DNA of 64,000 nt, taken from Marinobacter fuscus (GTDB lineage: Bacteria > Pseudomonadota > Gammaproteobacteria > Pseudomonadales > Oleiphilaceae). The stretch is from the NCBI RefSeq assembly GCF_003007675.1, contig NZ_PXNP01000103.1, forward strand, positions 62,001 to 126,000, written 5' to 3'. Made by a program: the position numbers and the translations under genes. The number at the start of each line of letters is the position of its first letter. The stretch's first letter is position 1. The notes under the pieces are model-generated. The model saw only the letters and a list, made by a program, of their open reading frames with translations. It did no database searches and was not told the DNA's origin. Below, in pieces: positions 10,799 to 25,015 of this stretch.

Positions 10799-10993
10799 GG
10801 AGCGAACAACTGAAAGGGCCTGTCGAAAACCGCTACGAGCACTCACGAGTGAGTCCGGCCAGCAATCACAGATTGCTGTCGTTCGGCGGCGCATGAAGCT
10901 CTGCTTCATAAACGCTTGCCTCACCCATGTGCGCTTCTCTCCGGCCATCCATGGCCTCCGAAATTTTCGCCAGGCCCTTTCAGTCGCTCGCTC
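10799..10993. repeat. MITE-like element: imperfect terminal inverted repeats with four internal hairpins (eno-kdsA gap)
   Basis: The 327-base gap between eno and kdsA holds no credible gene. Arms of about 30 bp at 10799-10829 and 10964-10993 (core ACTGAAAGGGCCTG) are inverted copies with about four mismatches. Inside lie hairpins at 10841-10854 (ACTCAC/GTGAGT), 10860-10878 (CAGCAATC/GATTGCTG), 10893-10909 (ATGAAGC/GCTTCAT) and 10943-10956 (GGCCAT/ATGGCC). Terminal inverted repeats around non-coding, highly paired DNA is the hallmark of MITEs. I see no clear target-site duplication. The remaining 10994-11066 shows nothing I can name. Confidence 0.7.
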
Positions 10994-11066
10994 TCTAAGG
11001 TCTGCAGTATGCCGTCACACCCTCATTGGTGAGACGTTCGACCTTGGAACACACCAACACCGCCAT

Positions 11067-13591
<2,525 letters not shown>

Positions 13592-13631
13592 TCAAGATGG
13601 GTCGCCAGACTACCAGAAAGCCCCCCTCTAC

Positions 13632-14969
13632 TCAATCACAATCCCGCTTCACAACCAGCCGCCAACCGGCGGCATGAGCACCCTCGGAGTATCGCTCAGA
13701 ACACCACAAATCGCCAACCGCCACCAAGTCATCCGCACCTTCACCCGGGCCCCAAGCCAGCGGCAGCGCGGCCCGCTCCCAGGGTGGCACCCCTTGCTCC
13801 TGCAGCCAGGTTTTGAGTACTCGGGAGGGCTGGCCATCGGCAAGCCGGAGGCGCTCACCACCCTGCCTCGTAGATACACGTATTTCCGGGCAAGCCTGCC
13901 CGGCCCACTCCGGCCCGGGCGTCAACATCAGAACCCAGCCGCTGGAACCCCAACACAGGGGCGTGTCTGGCTCCAGCAGGCAGGGCGTTTCCGGCACCTG
14001 AAAGTCCGGCACCAGGTAAAGGTGCTGGCGATAGCGCCGGATGGCAAAGCCCTCGCCTTGCAACTCCGGCAATTTATCAGGTGCGGCTTCGATGAGCTCG
14101 CCGAGCACCTGCTCCCAGCGGGCCAGACCGGGTACCGGAAAGCCACGATGAGCAATCCACCAGCGCACCAGATTGACGCGCTCCAGCGCACCGAGTGACG
14201 CAAAGCGAGGCAATTCGATTCTGCCACGGTCATCGCTACAGCTCTGCCACTGCAATTCCGCCAGTCGTCGGTTCAGTTGCTCGCTTTCGGCACAGGCCCG
14301 GGCCGAACGGGCTATCCGTTGCAACAACCCGGGCCAGCGTTGCTTCAGCCCGGACATAACTTCAAGCCTCAGATAATTTCGATCGTGCACATCGCTCTGA
14401 TTACTGGGATCTTCGACCCAGCTTACGCCACGCTCTGTGGCAACCTGGAACAAGCGCTCCCGGGCAACGCCAAGCCAGGGTCGCCATAAAGCACCCGCAC
14501 CCAGCGGGCGACTGACTGGCATACCGCCGAGTCCGTTCACGCCGGTTCCCCGCAACAGCCGGAATACAACGGTTTCCGCCTGATCGTCAGCGTGATGCGC
14601 CATCAACAACAGGTCATCTGTCTGCAGCAATTCATGGAACGCCTGATAGCGGGCATCGCGAGCGGCCAGCTCAAGGCCGCCACGCCCCGGAACCACAGAC
14701 ACCCGACGCACTTCAAGCGGAACACCCAGGTGCACACACAGAGCCCGACACGCCTGCTCTGTCTGCAAATGGTTGGGTTGAAGTTGATGATTGATGTGCA
14801 GCGCGGTGACATCGGGATGACGTTCGGCCACCACATGCAATAACAGGGAGGAATCCAGGCCACCACTGAGGGCGACCCAGAGCTTTCGGTGTGCAGGAAG
14901 ATTCCGCAGCGGCCCGAGCAGATCCTCGGGCCAGGAATCGCCGGGGGCGGCTTTACCGCCCGCCGTCAT
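13632..14969 (-). CDS. tilS: tRNA(Ile)-lysidine synthetase
   Basis: Modifies C34 of tRNA-Ile(CAU) to lysidine, essential for reading AUA. The PP-loop ATP pyrophosphatase motif [15 protein letters not shown] lies near residue 32. The [29 protein letters not shown] region and the later substrate-binding and C-terminal TilS domains follow. The 445-residue length is normal. Its start overlaps the accA 3' end by 17 bases, so it depends on accA transcription. Confidence 0.96.
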   Translation of the reverse strand: MTAGGKAAPGDSWPEDLLGPLRNLPAHRKLWVALSGGLDSSLLLHVVAERHPDVTALHINHQLQPNHLQTEQACRALCVHLGVPLEVRRVSVVPGRGGLELAARDARYQAFHELLQTDDLLLMAHHADDQAETVVFRLLRGTGVNGLGGMPVSRPLGAGALWRPWLGVARERLFQVATERGVSWVEDPSNQSDVHDRNYLRLEVMSGLKQRWPGLLQRIARSARACAESEQLNRRLAELQWQSCSDDRGRIELPRFASLGALERVNLVRWWIAHRGFPVPGLARWEQVLGELIEAAPDKLPELQGEGFAIRRYRQHLYLVPDFQVPETPCLLEPDTPLCWGSSGWVLMLTPGPEWAGQACPEIRVSTRQGGERLRLADGQPSRVLKTWLQEQGVPPWERAALPLAWGPGEGADDLVAVGDLWCSERYSEGAHAAGWRLVVKRDCD

Positions 14970-15906
14970 ATCGGGTCAGTCGCTCGTAACGGCGGGACAC
15001 CAACTCATCCAGTGGCAGTCGGCCAAGCTCCGCCAGCCCCTGGGTCAGGGTTTCTTTCAACTTTTCCGCCATAGCTTCCGGGTTGCGATGAGCACCACCC
15101 AGTGGCTCCGCAATCACGGTGTCCGCCACACCCAACTCTTTCAGGCGACTGGCAGTGACGCCCATGGCTTCTGCTGCCTGGGACGCGTATTCCGCACTTT
15201 TCCACAGGATCGAAGCACAGCCCTCCGGAGAAATCACGGCATAAGTGGAGTACTGCAGCATATTCAGTTGGTCGCAAACGCCAATGGCCAGTGCGCCACC
15301 GGAACCACCTTCGCCAATGACGGTGGAGATGATCGGCGTTTTCAGCCGTGACATCACCGCCAGGTTGAAGGCGATCGCCTCACTCTGGCCCCGCTCTTCG
15401 GCCCCGATGCCAGGATAGGCTCCCGGGGTGTCGATGAAGGTAAGAATCGGCATTTTAAAACGCTCGGCCATTTCCATCAGGCGCAGGGCCTTTCGATAGC
15501 CCTCCGGGCGCGGCATGCCGAAGTTACGCTTTACCTTGTCACGCACCTCACGGCCTTTTTGGTGGCCAATCACCATAACCGGTTGATTATCGAGCCGGGC
15601 CGTGCCGCCAACGATAGAGAGGTCATCGGCGTAACGCCGATCACCGTGCAGCTCGTCAAAGTCCTCAAACATCAGATCGATGTAATCCTGGGTATAGGGG
15701 CGGCGAGGATGCCTGGCCAGTCTGGCCACGTCCCAGGACTGCAGGTCTGAAAAGATAGACTCAGTCAGGCTGACACTTTTCTTTTTCAGACGGCTGATTT
15801 CATCGGTGATGTTGATATCTGTGTCGTTGCCAACCATGCGAAGCTCTTCAATCTTGGCTTCCAGATCGGCAATCGGCTGTTCAAAATCCAGATAGTTAGG
15901 GTTCAT
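14953..15906 (-). CDS. accA: Acetyl-CoA carboxylase carboxyltransferase subunit alpha
   Basis: Alpha half of the carboxyltransferase that makes malonyl-CoA for fatty-acid synthesis. The 317-residue protein carries the family motifs [55 protein letters not shown] and [15 protein letters not shown]. It follows dnaE by about 100 bases on the same strand, the order seen in Pseudomonas. Confidence 0.98.
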   Translation of the reverse strand: MNPNYLDFEQPIADLEAKIEELRMVGNDTDINITDEISRLKKKSVSLTESIFSDLQSWDVARLARHPRRPYTQDYIDLMFEDFDELHGDRRYADDLSIVGGTARLDNQPVMVIGHQKGREVRDKVKRNFGMPRPEGYRKALRLMEMAERFKMPILTFIDTPGAYPGIGAEERGQSEAIAFNLAVMSRLKTPIISTVIGEGGSGGALAIGVCDQLNMLQYSTYAVISPEGCASILWKSAEYASQAAEAMGVTASRLKELGVADTVIAEPLGGAHRNPEAMAEKLKETLTQGLAELGRLPLDELVSRRYERLTRYDGGR

Positions 15907-16008
15907 GATGTTCCGTCATTTTATTGCCAGGCAGGCCGAAGCCCGCCAGAATCAGAATTTGAGACAAAGATAGCAGTGCTGGCCGCACTGCAAAAGCGGA
16001 CATTGGTC

Positions 16009-19000
16009 TTAATCATAGACCAGTTCCACCGCCTTATCGCCCACCAGATGCCGCAACTCGAACAACAGGGCGTCGTCTGGCTGCACCCGCCAGCTCTCGC
16101 CCAGCTCAATACGGGTACTGGCTTGCGGGCTACGATATTCAATCCAGACCGGACTTCCCTCATTGCGGAACGGGCGCAGGGTCGTGTCCAGTTTATCCAG
16201 CAGCCCATTCTGCAACTGGCCGGATTCCAACGCCAGGCGAATGCCTTTGCTGAACTGCTGGCGGGCGGTGGCCACGTCCATCACGCTGCTAACCCGCATT
16301 TTCATCTGCCCGGAATAGTCATCATGGCTGACCTGCCCTTCCACCACAATCACCTGGTCGGACTGCAATAACTCGCGGTTTTCAAAAAACGCTTCGGAAA
16401 ACAGTGTGGCCTCAATACGGCCACTACGATCGTCCAGGGTAATAAAGCACATGGTTGAGCCGGACTTGGTTTTCATCGTGCGCTGAGCCACCACCAGCCC
16501 CGCCACCCGCTGGGGCGATTTGTTGGGCTTGAGGTCAACAATCGAGCAACGCACGAAGCGCCGCACTTCCCGTTCGCATTCGTCGAACGGGTGGCCGGTC
16601 AGATACAGCCCCAAGGTGTCTTTCTCGCCCTTGAGCCGCTCCTTCTCTGGCCATTCACGCACATGGGCCACATCCTCGTAGGGGTCGGTGTCATCATCGC
16701 TCCCACCGAGCATTTCACCAAACATGTCGATCATGCCCGCAGCATCATTGCGGGATTGCTGATCGGCCTGCTGTATGGCCTTTCCAATGCTGGCCATCAG
16801 CCGCGCCCGATCCGCGCCGAGCTTGTCCATGGCACCGCAACGGATCAGGGCTTCCAATGCACGCTTGTTCACCTTTTTCAGGTCCACCCGACGGCAGAAA
16901 TCAAAGATGTCTTGGAACGGGCCGTCTTTGGCCGCCTCGACAATACTTTCGATGGGCCCCTCACCCAGGCCTTTGATCGCGCCAAGGCCATAAACAATCT
17001 GGCCTTCGTCATTCACTGTGAAGGTGTAGGCGGAGCGGCTGACATCCGGCACCAACAGATCCAGCTTCATGTTCCGGCATTCTTCGACCAGGGTGACCAC
17101 CTTGTCGGTGTTCTGCATATCGGCAGTCAACACCGCGGCCATGAACTCCGCCGGATAGTGCGCTTTTAGCCACAGGGTCTGGTAAGACACCAGAGCGTAA
17201 GCCGCAGAGTGGGATTTGTTGAAGCCGTAACCGGCAAATTTCTCTACCAGGTCAAAGATGTTTTCCGCGAGGGTGGTATCAATGCCGTTCTTTTCACACC
17301 CCTCCAGGAAGAACGCCTTCTGCTCGGCCATTTCCTCGGGCTTTTTCTTACCCATCGCCCGTCGCAGCATGTCGGCGCCGCCCAGGGTATAACCGGCCAT
17401 TACCTGAGCAATCTGCATAACCTGTTCCTGGTACAGGATAACCCCATAAGTGGGCTCCAATACCGGCTTCAGGCCCGGATACTGATAATCCGGGTGCGGG
17501 TAGGATAAGGGCTGGCGGCCGTGCTTCCGGTCGATAAAGTCGTCCACCATGCCAGACTGCAGCGGGCCCGGGCGGAACAGAGCCACCAGGGCGATCATGT
17601 CCTCCAGGGAATCCGGCTGCAGGCGCCGGATCAGGTCTTTCATACCCCGGGATTCCAGCTGGAACACCGCCGTGGTCTCCGCCTTCTTGAGCATATCGAA
17701 CGAGGGTTTGTCGTCCAGGGGAATGGTGGCGATGTCCAACTCCCCTTCGCCGCGCTGTTGTCGGCGCGGATTGATCATGCCCAGTGCCCATTTGATGATG
17801 GTCAGGGTACGCAGGCCAAGAAAGTCGAACTTTACCAGCCCGGCGTCTTCCACATCGCCTTTGTCGAACTGGGTGACCAGGCTGCCGCCATCGTCATCAC
17901 AATACAGCGGCGAAAAATCGGTAATTTTGGTGGGCGCGATGACCACGCCCCCGGCGTGCTTACCGGCGTTACGGCACACACCTTCAAGCTTGAGGGCCAT
18001 TTCCCAGATTTCCTGGGCTTCCTCGTCCTGCTCCAAAAAATCCTTGAGCTGGGGTTCCTCTTCGATGGCTTTTTTCAGGGTCATGCCCACTTCAAACGGA
18101 ATCAGCTTGGAGAGCTTGTCCGCAAGACCATAGGACTTACCCTGCACCCGGGCCACATCCCGCACCACCGCCTTGGCCGCCATGGTCCCGAAGGTGATGA
18201 TCTGGGAGACCGCCTCCCGGCCGTATTTTCGCGCGGTATAATCAATCACCCGGTCGCGGCCTTCCATGCAGAAGTCGACGTCAAAGTCGGGCATAGATAC
18301 CCGTTCCGGATTCAGGAAGCGCTCGAACAGCAAATCGTATTGCAGCGGATCAAGGTCGGTAATCAGCAGCACATAAGCCACCAGGGAGCCGGCACCGGAA
18401 CCCCGACCCGGCCCCACCGGCACGCCGTTATTCTTGGCCCATTTGATAAAGTCCATTACGATCAGGAAGTAGCCCGGGAACCCCATCTGGATAATGATAT
18501 CCAGCTCGAAATTCAGGCGTTTATAGTACTCGGCACGCTTGCTTTCGTAGTCGGGATCATCCTTGCTCAGGATGCTCTGTAAGCGGAACTCCAGCCCCTC
18601 CTCGGAGGCATGACGGAAATACTCATCCATGGTCATGCCATCAGGCACGGGATAGTTGGGCAGGAAGTATTCGCCCATGCGAACCTTCACCGAACAGCGT
18701 CGGGCGATTTCGACGGTATTCTCCACCGCCTCCGGAATATCCGAAAACAGCTCGATCATTTCCTCGGCGCTGCGCAGATACTGCTGATCGCTGAACCGGC
18801 GATCCCGCCGGGGGTCATCGAGCGTGCGGCTTTCACCAATGCAGACCCGGGCTTCATGGGCTTCAAAGTCATCGGCGGTCAGAAAGTGCACATCGTTGGT
18901 GGCCACCACCGGCAAGCCCAGGTCTTCCGCCAGCGCCACACTGAAATGCAAACACTCCTCATCTCCGGCCCGACCGGTGCGTTGCAGTTCCAGGTAAAAA

Positions 19001-19497
19001 CTGTCCGGATACAACGACTGCCAGTAATTCGCCCGCTCCCGGGCCAGCTCCGGCTTGTCGGCCAGTAATGCCTTGCCCACATCCCCCATTTTTGCACCGG
19101 AGAGGGCAATCAGGCCTTCGGAGCGTGCCTCCAGCCAGGGCTTCTGGATAATCGGTTTACCAAACCGTTGTCCCTCGGTGAACCCCAAGGAAATAATTTC
19201 GGTCAGGTGCAGGTAGCCCTTCTCTGTGCGTGCCAGCAAGGTCAGCCGGAAGGGGCTTTCCGGCTCATCGGGGTTTTCCAGCCAGAGATCGGCACCAATA
19301 ATCGGCTTGACTCCAGCGCCCATGGCGGCCTTGTAAAAGCGCACCAGGGAACACATGTTCGACTGCTCGGTCAGGCCCACAGCGGGCATGCCCAGCTCGG
19401 CTACACGGTCGATCAGCGGTTTGACCCGAACCAGGCCATCCACCATCGAGTATTCCGAGTGAACGCGGAGATGTACAAAAGTCTGTGCCATGGTCAT
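16009..19497 (-). CDS. dnaE: DNA polymerase III alpha subunit
   Basis: Replicative C-family polymerase. The 1162-residue length matches E. coli DnaE (1160). It has an N-terminal PHP domain ([14 protein letters not shown]), the catalytic palm with PDFDVDF and [24 protein letters not shown] in the fingers, a helix-hairpin-helix region, and a C-terminal OB fold ([26 protein letters not shown]). A second ATG two codons downstream is an equally good start. The first codons overlap the stop of the upstream thioredoxin-like gene by four bases. Confidence 0.99.
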   Translation of the reverse strand: MTMAQTFVHLRVHSEYSMVDGLVRVKPLIDRVAELGMPAVGLTEQSNMCSLVRFYKAAMGAGVKPIIGADLWLENPDEPESPFRLTLLARTEKGYLHLTEIISLGFTEGQRFGKPIIQKPWLEARSEGLIALSGAKMGDVGKALLADKPELARERANYWQSLYPDSFYLELQRTGRAGDEECLHFSVALAEDLGLPVVATNDVHFLTADDFEAHEARVCIGESRTLDDPRRDRRFSDQQYLRSAEEMIELFSDIPEAVENTVEIARRCSVKVRMGEYFLPNYPVPDGMTMDEYFRHASEEGLEFRLQSILSKDDPDYESKRAEYYKRLNFELDIIIQMGFPGYFLIVMDFIKWAKNNGVPVGPGRGSGAGSLVAYVLLITDLDPLQYDLLFERFLNPERVSMPDFDVDFCMEGRDRVIDYTARKYGREAVSQIITFGTMAAKAVVRDVARVQGKSYGLADKLSKLIPFEVGMTLKKAIEEEPQLKDFLEQDEEAQEIWEMALKLEGVCRNAGKHAGGVVIAPTKITDFSPLYCDDDGGSLVTQFDKGDVEDAGLVKFDFLGLRTLTIIKWALGMINPRRQQRGEGELDIATIPLDDKPSFDMLKKAETTAVFQLESRGMKDLIRRLQPDSLEDMIALVALFRPGPLQSGMVDDFIDRKHGRQPLSYPHPDYQYPGLKPVLEPTYGVILYQEQVMQIAQVMAGYTLGGADMLRRAMGKKKPEEMAEQKAFFLEGCEKNGIDTTLAENIFDLVEKFAGYGFNKSHSAAYALVSYQTLWLKAHYPAEFMAAVLTADMQNTDKVVTLVEECRNMKLDLLVPDVSRSAYTFTVNDEGQIVYGLGAIKGLGEGPIESIVEAAKDGPFQDIFDFCRRVDLKKVNKRALEALIRCGAMDKLGADRARLMASIGKAIQQADQQSRNDAAGMIDMFGEMLGGSDDDTDPYEDVAHVREWPEKERLKGEKDTLGLYLTGHPFDECEREVRRFVRCSIVDLKPNKSPQRVAGLVVAQRTMKTKSGSTMCFITLDDRSGRIEATLFSEAFFENRELLQSDQVIVVEGQVSHDDYSGQMKMRVSSVMDVATARQQFSKGIRLALESGQLQNGLLDKLDTTLRPFRNEGSPVWIEYRSPQASTRIELGESWRVQPDDALLFELRHLVGDKAVELVYD

Positions 19498-19970
19498 TCG
19501 CCAATCAGGGTTCGGATGTCTTCTTCGGATTGCGGGCCAAAACGCGCCTCAACAAGGCGGCCTTCCGGGTCTATCACCAGTGTGGCAGGCAATGCCACTG
19601 GCAATTGCCAGCCAAATTGCGGCCCGGGATCACTGGCCAGCGTAGTAAATTCGATGCCCATGCGCTCCCCCAGCTCCACCAGGGGCGCGCCGGTAATGCC
19701 ATCAAAGTTCACCCCCAGCACGGTAATGTCCGGGGCTTTGTCCAGCGCATTCAGCTCCGGAATTTCTTCCAGGCAGGGTTTGCACCACTCCGCCCAGTAA
19801 TTCACCAGTACCCACTGGCCACGGTACCGATCCCACTGGGCCAGGCTGCCATCGGCTCGCTCGAGCTCGATTTTTTCACACCCGGCCAGCGCGATCAGCA
19901 TCAAAATAAGTACAGGCCATGCCAGCCAGTGCCTGAAGGCATCCGGGCGCCCAGAATGAGGGTACTGCAA
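19494..19970 (-). CDS. TlpA-like thiol:disulfide lipoprotein
   Basis: A 158-residue exported protein whose hydrophobic segment ends in a lipobox (LIALAGC). It is followed by a thioredoxin-fold domain with the active-site motif WCKPC inside [20 protein letters not shown] and the cis-proline region [18 protein letters not shown]. It resembles TlpA/ResA-type reductases that act on periplasmic thiols; the substrate cannot be told. The start is uncertain: the frame begins at TTG with an ordinary n-region before the membrane segment. It overlaps dnaE by ATGA. Confidence 0.85.
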   Translation of the reverse strand: MQYPHSGRPDAFRHWLAWPVLILMLIALAGCEKIELERADGSLAQWDRYRGQWVLVNYWAEWCKPCLEEIPELNALDKAPDITVLGVNFDGITGAPLVELGERMGIEFTTLASDPGPQFGWQLPVALPATLVIDPEGRLVEARFGPQSEEDIRTLIGE

Positions 19971-20041
19971 GGGTTATCCTCCTGTTAGACTAGCGCCTCT
20001 TTACGAGATGCAATCCACTGATCAATGAAGCGGTCACGACC

Positions 20042-20395
20042 ATGACAGACGCACCTAAAATTTTCCACAATCCCCGATGTTCAAAATCCCGCCAGACCCT
20101 TGAGCTGTTGCAGCAACAAGGAGTCGAACCGGAGATTATACGCTACCTGGAGACACCTCCGACAGCGCCGCAACTTCTACAGATTCTCGATATGCTGGGT
20201 TGCGAGCCTCGCGACATGATGCGTACCAAAGAAGCCGAATACCGAGAACAGAGGCTCGACAACCCGGAGCTGACCCGCGACCAGCTGGTTCAAGCCATGA
20301 TAGACACCCCCAAACTGATCGAGCGACCCATCGTTCTGGCCAACGGCAAAGCGGTCATCGGCCGCCCGCCCGAGAACGTACTGACTATTCTCTGA
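20042..20395 (+). CDS. ArsC-family glutaredoxin-dependent arsenate reductase-like protein
   Basis: A 117-residue thioredoxin-fold protein with the ArsC active-site segment FHNPRCSKSRQTLELL (catalytic Cys) and RPIVLANGKAVIGRPPENV near the C-terminus. This is the short YfgD-type form, which lacks the surroundings of an ars operon: no arsB, arsR or acr3 is nearby. Arsenate reduction is possible but a housekeeping role is equally likely. It starts the plus-strand run arsC-wrbA-DUF2069. Confidence 0.88.
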   Translation: MTDAPKIFHNPRCSKSRQTLELLQQQGVEPEIIRYLETPPTAPQLLQILDMLGCEPRDMMRTKEAEYREQRLDNPELTRDQLVQAMIDTPKLIERPIVLANGKAVIGRPPENVLTIL

Positions 20396-20402
20396 TCGAT
20401 AA

Positions 20403-21020
<618 letters not shown>

Positions 21021-21053
21021 CGCGGCCGCCTTCATCAATTACCGGAAGCTTGC

Positions 21054-21413
21054 ATGCTACACAATGACAAAGCGCGGCATACTGCCCGCCTGACCTTTGC
21101 CCTTTACCTTGCGGTGCTGGCAACCCTGTTGATCACCACCTTCTGGCCAGCGCCCGTTGAAGGCGTGTCGGTGGCCCTGATACTGAGCGTTAAACTGCTG
21201 CCCCTGCTGCCCTTTGCCCTGGCGGTGTTCCGTGGCCACAACCGCAGCTACATCTGGATGTCATTTGTTATTATTTTCTACTTCACTCAGGCTGTGGTCT
21301 CTGCCTGGCTATCGGAAGGCGATGCCGCCCCAGTGATTCTCACTGTACTCACTTTCTTGTTATTCACTGTCGCCATGATTCATCTGAAGGTGAATCGCCG
21401 GGTGGCCAGCTGA
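21054..21413 (+). CDS. DUF2069 membrane protein
   Basis: A 119-residue inner-membrane protein with about four hydrophobic segments (near 12-32, 38-58, 66-84, 93-110) and the short loop FRGHNRSYIWMSF between helices 2 and 3. It matches DUF2069, often found beside wrbA in Pseudomonas and Marinobacter relatives. Function unknown. Confidence 0.82.
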   Translation: MLHNDKARHTARLTFALYLAVLATLLITTFWPAPVEGVSVALILSVKLLPLLPFALAVFRGHNRSYIWMSFVIIFYFTQAVVSAWLSEGDAAPVILTVLTFLLFTVAMIHLKVNRRVAS

Positions 21414-21441
21414 ACAATACAAACCAGGACGGAACAAGCGA

Positions 21442-23247
21442 ATGCCCGACCAGCACCTAACCATGCCGGCGCCCCCTCACCGCCAGACGCTCACGTTGCG
21501 GGATCTTTGTACCGCGCTGGTGGAAAGCGGTGAGATTACACAGGCAGACGCCGACCGGATACTGACCGCAAACCTGGGGTCCGCCTCGTCTGGTGACCGC
21601 GGCCAACCGCGACATCCATTAGAACTGGTTGCCATTGCAGCTCTGACCAGCCAGAACGACGGCCGTACCCTGGACATCGAGCGCCTGACCCAATGGCTGG
21701 GCCGCTGGGCTGGCCAGGACTACTACCATATTGACCCACTGAAGATAGATACACCGGCCATTGCCCGGGTGATGTCCTACGCCTTTGCCCAGCGGCACGG
21801 CATTCTGGCGGTCGAGATTTCCCAGGACGAGGTCAAAATCGCCAGCGCCGAGCCCTTCAAACGGGAATGGGAAAGCAATCTGCGCCAGGCCGTGCGCAAG
21901 AACATCGTGCGCGTGGTCGCCAACCCGGAAGATATCCGCCGCTACACCGTGGAGTTCTACCAACTGGCCAGTTCCGTCAGCAAGGCCAGTGGTGGTCAGG
22001 CGCCGGGGGCTGCTGCCAGCCAGAACTTCGAGCAACTGCTGGATCTGGGGGCCAACAAGAATCCAGACGCCAACGATCAGCATGTGGTGAAAATAGTCGA
22101 CTGGCTGCTGCAATATGCTTTCGACCAACGGGCGTCAGACATCCACATCGAACCCCGCCGCAACGTTACCCAGGTACGCTTCCGCATCGACGGGGTGCTG
22201 CACAATGTCTACGAATTCCCCGAGCACGTTGGCATAGCCGTCACCAGCCGGCTGAAAATTCTCGGTCGCCTGAACGTGGCGGAAAAGCGTCGGCCCCAAG
22301 ATGGTCGCATCAAGACCCGAAAGCCAGACAACCGGGAAGTCGAACTGCGCCTGGCCACCATGCCAACCGCCTTCGGCGAAAAAATGGTGATGCGGATTTT
22401 CGACCCGGAAGTGCTGCTGAAATCGTTTGAGGAACTGGGCTTTGGCAAAGAAGACCGGGAGCGCTGGCAAACCATCACCAGCCGCCCTCACGGTATTATT
22501 CTGGTGACCGGCCCCACCGGCTCTGGCAAGACCACCACCTTGTATTCGACACTGAAGCAGCTGGCCTCGCCAGAGCTGAATATCTGCACCATTGAAGACC
22601 CGATCGAGATGGTGGAACCAGCCTTCAACCAGATGCAGGTGCAGAACTCGATCGACCTGACCTTCGACCAGGGCGTGCGGGCGCTACTTCGGCAAGACCC
22701 GGACATCATCATGATTGGCGAGATCCGGGATCTCGAAACCGCCGAAATGGCGGTACAGGCGGCACTGACCGGGCACCTGGTGCTCTCGACCCTGCACACT
22801 AACGACGCCCCCAGCGCTATTACCCGGCTGATGGAACTGGGCATTGCGCCCTACCTGATTCGGGCCACTGTATTGGGGGTGATGGCCCAGCGCCTGGCCC
22901 GGGTACTCTGCCCCCACTGCAAACAACCCGGCGAGGCCGATCCTCAGGCCTGGCAAACCCTCACCCGCCCCTGGAAAGCACCGTTACCCCGCCAGTTCTA
23001 TCACCCGGTGGGCTGCCTGGAGTGCCGCAATACCGGCTATCTGGGCCGGGCCGGTGTTTACGAAATCCTGTCACTTTCAGACAAACTGACCCGACAAATT
23101 ACCGATCAGTGCGAGCTGGAGCAGTTGCGCCTGGACGCCTACAAAGATGGCATGAAGTCGCTGCGCTTGAGTGGTGCCCAGAAGGTGGCGGCAGGGCAAA
23201 CCACGGTGGAAGAAATTCTGCGGGTTACCCCGGAAAGCCAGCGCTGA
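21442..23247 (+). CDS. Orphan GspE/PulE-family secretion/pilus ATPase
   Basis: A 601-residue type II/IV secretion ATPase. An N-terminal MshE/GspE-N-like domain covers about 1-160. The catalytic part has ASDIHIEPRRNVTQVRFRID, the Walker [10 protein letters not shown], the Asp box TIEDPIE, the Walker B region DPDIIMIGEIRDLETAEMA and the His box STLHTND. The tetracysteine zinc motif is CPHC ... CLEC. No pilus or secretion genes adjoin it, so it probably serves a machine encoded elsewhere (type IV pilus, MSHA or type II secretion). It lies 28 bases after the DUF2069 gene. Confidence 0.92.
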   Translation: MPDQHLTMPAPPHRQTLTLRDLCTALVESGEITQADADRILTANLGSASSGDRGQPRHPLELVAIAALTSQNDGRTLDIERLTQWLGRWAGQDYYHIDPLKIDTPAIARVMSYAFAQRHGILAVEISQDEVKIASAEPFKREWESNLRQAVRKNIVRVVANPEDIRRYTVEFYQLASSVSKASGGQAPGAAASQNFEQLLDLGANKNPDANDQHVVKIVDWLLQYAFDQRASDIHIEPRRNVTQVRFRIDGVLHNVYEFPEHVGIAVTSRLKILGRLNVAEKRRPQDGRIKTRKPDNREVELRLATMPTAFGEKMVMRIFDPEVLLKSFEELGFGKEDRERWQTITSRPHGIILVTGPTGSGKTTTLYSTLKQLASPELNICTIEDPIEMVEPAFNQMQVQNSIDLTFDQGVRALLRQDPDIIMIGEIRDLETAEMAVQAALTGHLVLSTLHTNDAPSAITRLMELGIAPYLIRATVLGVMAQRLARVLCPHCKQPGEADPQAWQTLTRPWKAPLPRQFYHPVGCLECRNTGYLGRAGVYEILSLSDKLTRQITDQCELEQLRLDAYKDGMKSLRLSGAQKVAAGQTTVEEILRVTPESQR

Positions 23248-23253
23248 CCAGCG

Positions 23254-24312
23254 TCAGGCGCCGGGGCGCAGCCCGCATTGCCCCAACAAGTCCTGCCAGT
23301 GGCGGGTGTGGGCCATCATCGACCGATCCAACTCCTGCCAGAGGCTGGCCGGGGAAGTTACCGACAGATGCCGTTGATGCCAGGGCAGGAACACCTCGGG
23401 CATCACCGCCTGCTGTTGGCGAGCGAGCTGATCGAAGCCATGAACCAACGTATCCCGGGCCCGACTGACCACACTCATATAGGGCTGTATTTTTTCAATG
23501 TAGATGTTGAAGAAAAAATTCTGAACGACCGCAGACTGGTTGTTGGGATTACCATTCAGGCACAACGGGCGTTCCTCAAGGCGGGCAGCGAGCAGCCGGG
23601 TTCCTGCGTCCAGGGTACTGATCAGCAGCCGGGCGCTGTTGATGGCCTGCCCGGCCAGGTACTCGGCTTGCCAACGCTGCTGAATCGGCCCGAGAGCGTC
23701 CAGGCCGACGCCGACATCCCCCGCCAACAACTCCGCCACAATCCGATTCAACTGCTGCAGATCCCGGGCCAGGTTTGCTGCCGGATTGTCCTTCCCAGCC
23801 ATGGGGAAATAACCTTTGGAGAGGGTAAACTGCCGCTCCACCTCCTCCACCCCCCAGGTGGCATTCCACACCGCCAGCGGCAGACTTTCCCGCTTGCTCT
23901 GAATGGCTTTGTTCAAGGCCTGGACCAGTTCATCATTATCAATTTCCGGCAGGCAAGCCTCGGCAGCACGAATAAACCGCACTTCGTAACGCAACTGGTT
24001 GGTTGGGGCCATGACCTTTCCCATCACCGAATTACGCTCCCCCACCACATACTGCAACTCACAGCCATAGAGTGAGAGGAAATCCAGCATCCCCATGTCC
24101 AGCTCTGGCAGCGGTATCAGCCGGTCTCGCCGTCTGGGCAGTAACTCTGCGGGAGGCAGTGCTTCCCGGGCGATTTCCGGCGTTTCCAGCACCCGGGCCA
24201 GGCGAACAAGATATTCGTCCATGGTGGATTCGGCGCTGGCGAACGGATCACAGCCCGCCAGGAAAGCACAGCACCCTGTTATCAGTGATACCAGCCACCG
24301 GCGCCCCGGCAT
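23254..24312 (-). CDS. DUF3080 lipoprotein
   Basis: A 352-residue predicted lipoprotein: signal peptide ending in a lipobox at LAGC, then a helical, soluble domain rich in Leu and Arg (MDEYLVRLARVLETPE, LSLYGCELQYVVGERNSVMGKV). It fits DUF3080 of marine gammaproteobacteria. Function unknown. It starts 10 bases after the mtnC stop, so it is the last gene of the mtnB-mtnD-mtnC transcript. It is convergent with the GspE-like gene, with only 6 bases between. Confidence 0.82.
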   Translation of the reverse strand: MPGRRWLVSLITGCCAFLAGCDPFASAESTMDEYLVRLARVLETPEIAREALPPAELLPRRRDRLIPLPELDMGMLDFLSLYGCELQYVVGERNSVMGKVMAPTNQLRYEVRFIRAAEACLPEIDNDELVQALNKAIQSKRESLPLAVWNATWGVEEVERQFTLSKGYFPMAGKDNPAANLARDLQQLNRIVAELLAGDVGVGLDALGPIQQRWQAEYLAGQAINSARLLISTLDAGTRLLAARLEERPLCLNGNPNNQSAVVQNFFFNIYIEKIQPYMSVVSRARDTLVHGFDQLARQQQAVMPEVFLPWHQRHLSVTSPASLWQELDRSMMAHTRHWQDLLGQCGLRPGA

Positions 24313-24322
24313 AAATCATCTC

Positions 24323-25015
24323 CTAACGCTTACGCAGCAGCGCATCAACCTCCGAGAAATCTCTGGCCACAAACCGGCCGGTGCCCGGCAACTCACCATC
24401 CCGCACCAGCCATGCCGTTTTCATCCCCGTCACTTCTGCTGCGTCCAACTCAGCTTCCACATCCGACAGAAATAGCACGCTGGCTGGTTCAACACCGAGT
24501 TCCGCCAGTATGTTCTGGTAGGACTGCGGCTCTTTCTTGCCACCGACCGCCGTATCAAAGTACCCGGAGAAGAACGGGGTGAAGTCTCCCTCCTGGCTGT
24601 GGCCGAAGATCAGCCTCTGGGCCTCAACCGACCCGGAGGAATATACGAACAGGCGCAACCCCCGATCATGCCAGCGTTGCAAATAGTCTGCGGCGTCCGG
24701 GTAGATATGGCCCTTGAGCTCACCGTTCTGGTAACCCTGGGCCCACACCATGCCCTGCAGAGCCTTGAGGGCGTTTTCCTTACGATCCTCTTCAATCCAT
24801 TGCTGCAGTACCGCAATCAGAGCATCCAGATCTCTGTCGTCAACACCACTGACCTCGGCCACCCGGGCCAACTGCTCGGCTACCGCCGGGTGCGTCCGGT
24901 GATGACCCCGAATATATCCGGGCAGATGTTCACTGGCGTAGGGAAACAGCACGTCATGGACAAACGAGATGGAACTGGTCGTGCCTTCAATGTCCGTCAG
25001 AACCACGCGAATCAT
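24323..25015 (-). CDS. mtnC: Enolase-phosphatase E1 (methionine salvage)
   Basis: HAD-superfamily enzyme that enolises and dephosphorylates 2,3-diketo-5-methylthiopentyl-1-phosphate to acireductone. The 230-residue protein shows the HAD motif I VLTDIEGTTSSISFV, motif III FDTAVGGKKEPQSY, and motif IV FLSDVEAELDAAE. Its start overlaps the mtnD stop by ATGA. Confidence 0.96.
   Translation of the reverse strand: MIRVVLTDIEGTTSSISFVHDVLFPYASEHLPGYIRGHHRTHPAVAEQLARVAEVSGVDDRDLDALIAVLQQWIEEDRKENALKALQGMVWAQGYQNGELKGHIYPDAADYLQRWHDRGLRLFVYSSGSVEAQRLIFGHSQEGDFTPFFSGYFDTAVGGKKEPQSYQNILAELGVEPASVLFLSDVEAELDAAEVTGMKTAWLVRDGELPGTGRFVARDFSEVDALLRKR

Noticed and set aside
20042..20395. An arsenic-resistance operon
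   Set aside because: Only a short ArsC-like protein is present; no arsR, arsB, acr3 or arsH is nearby.
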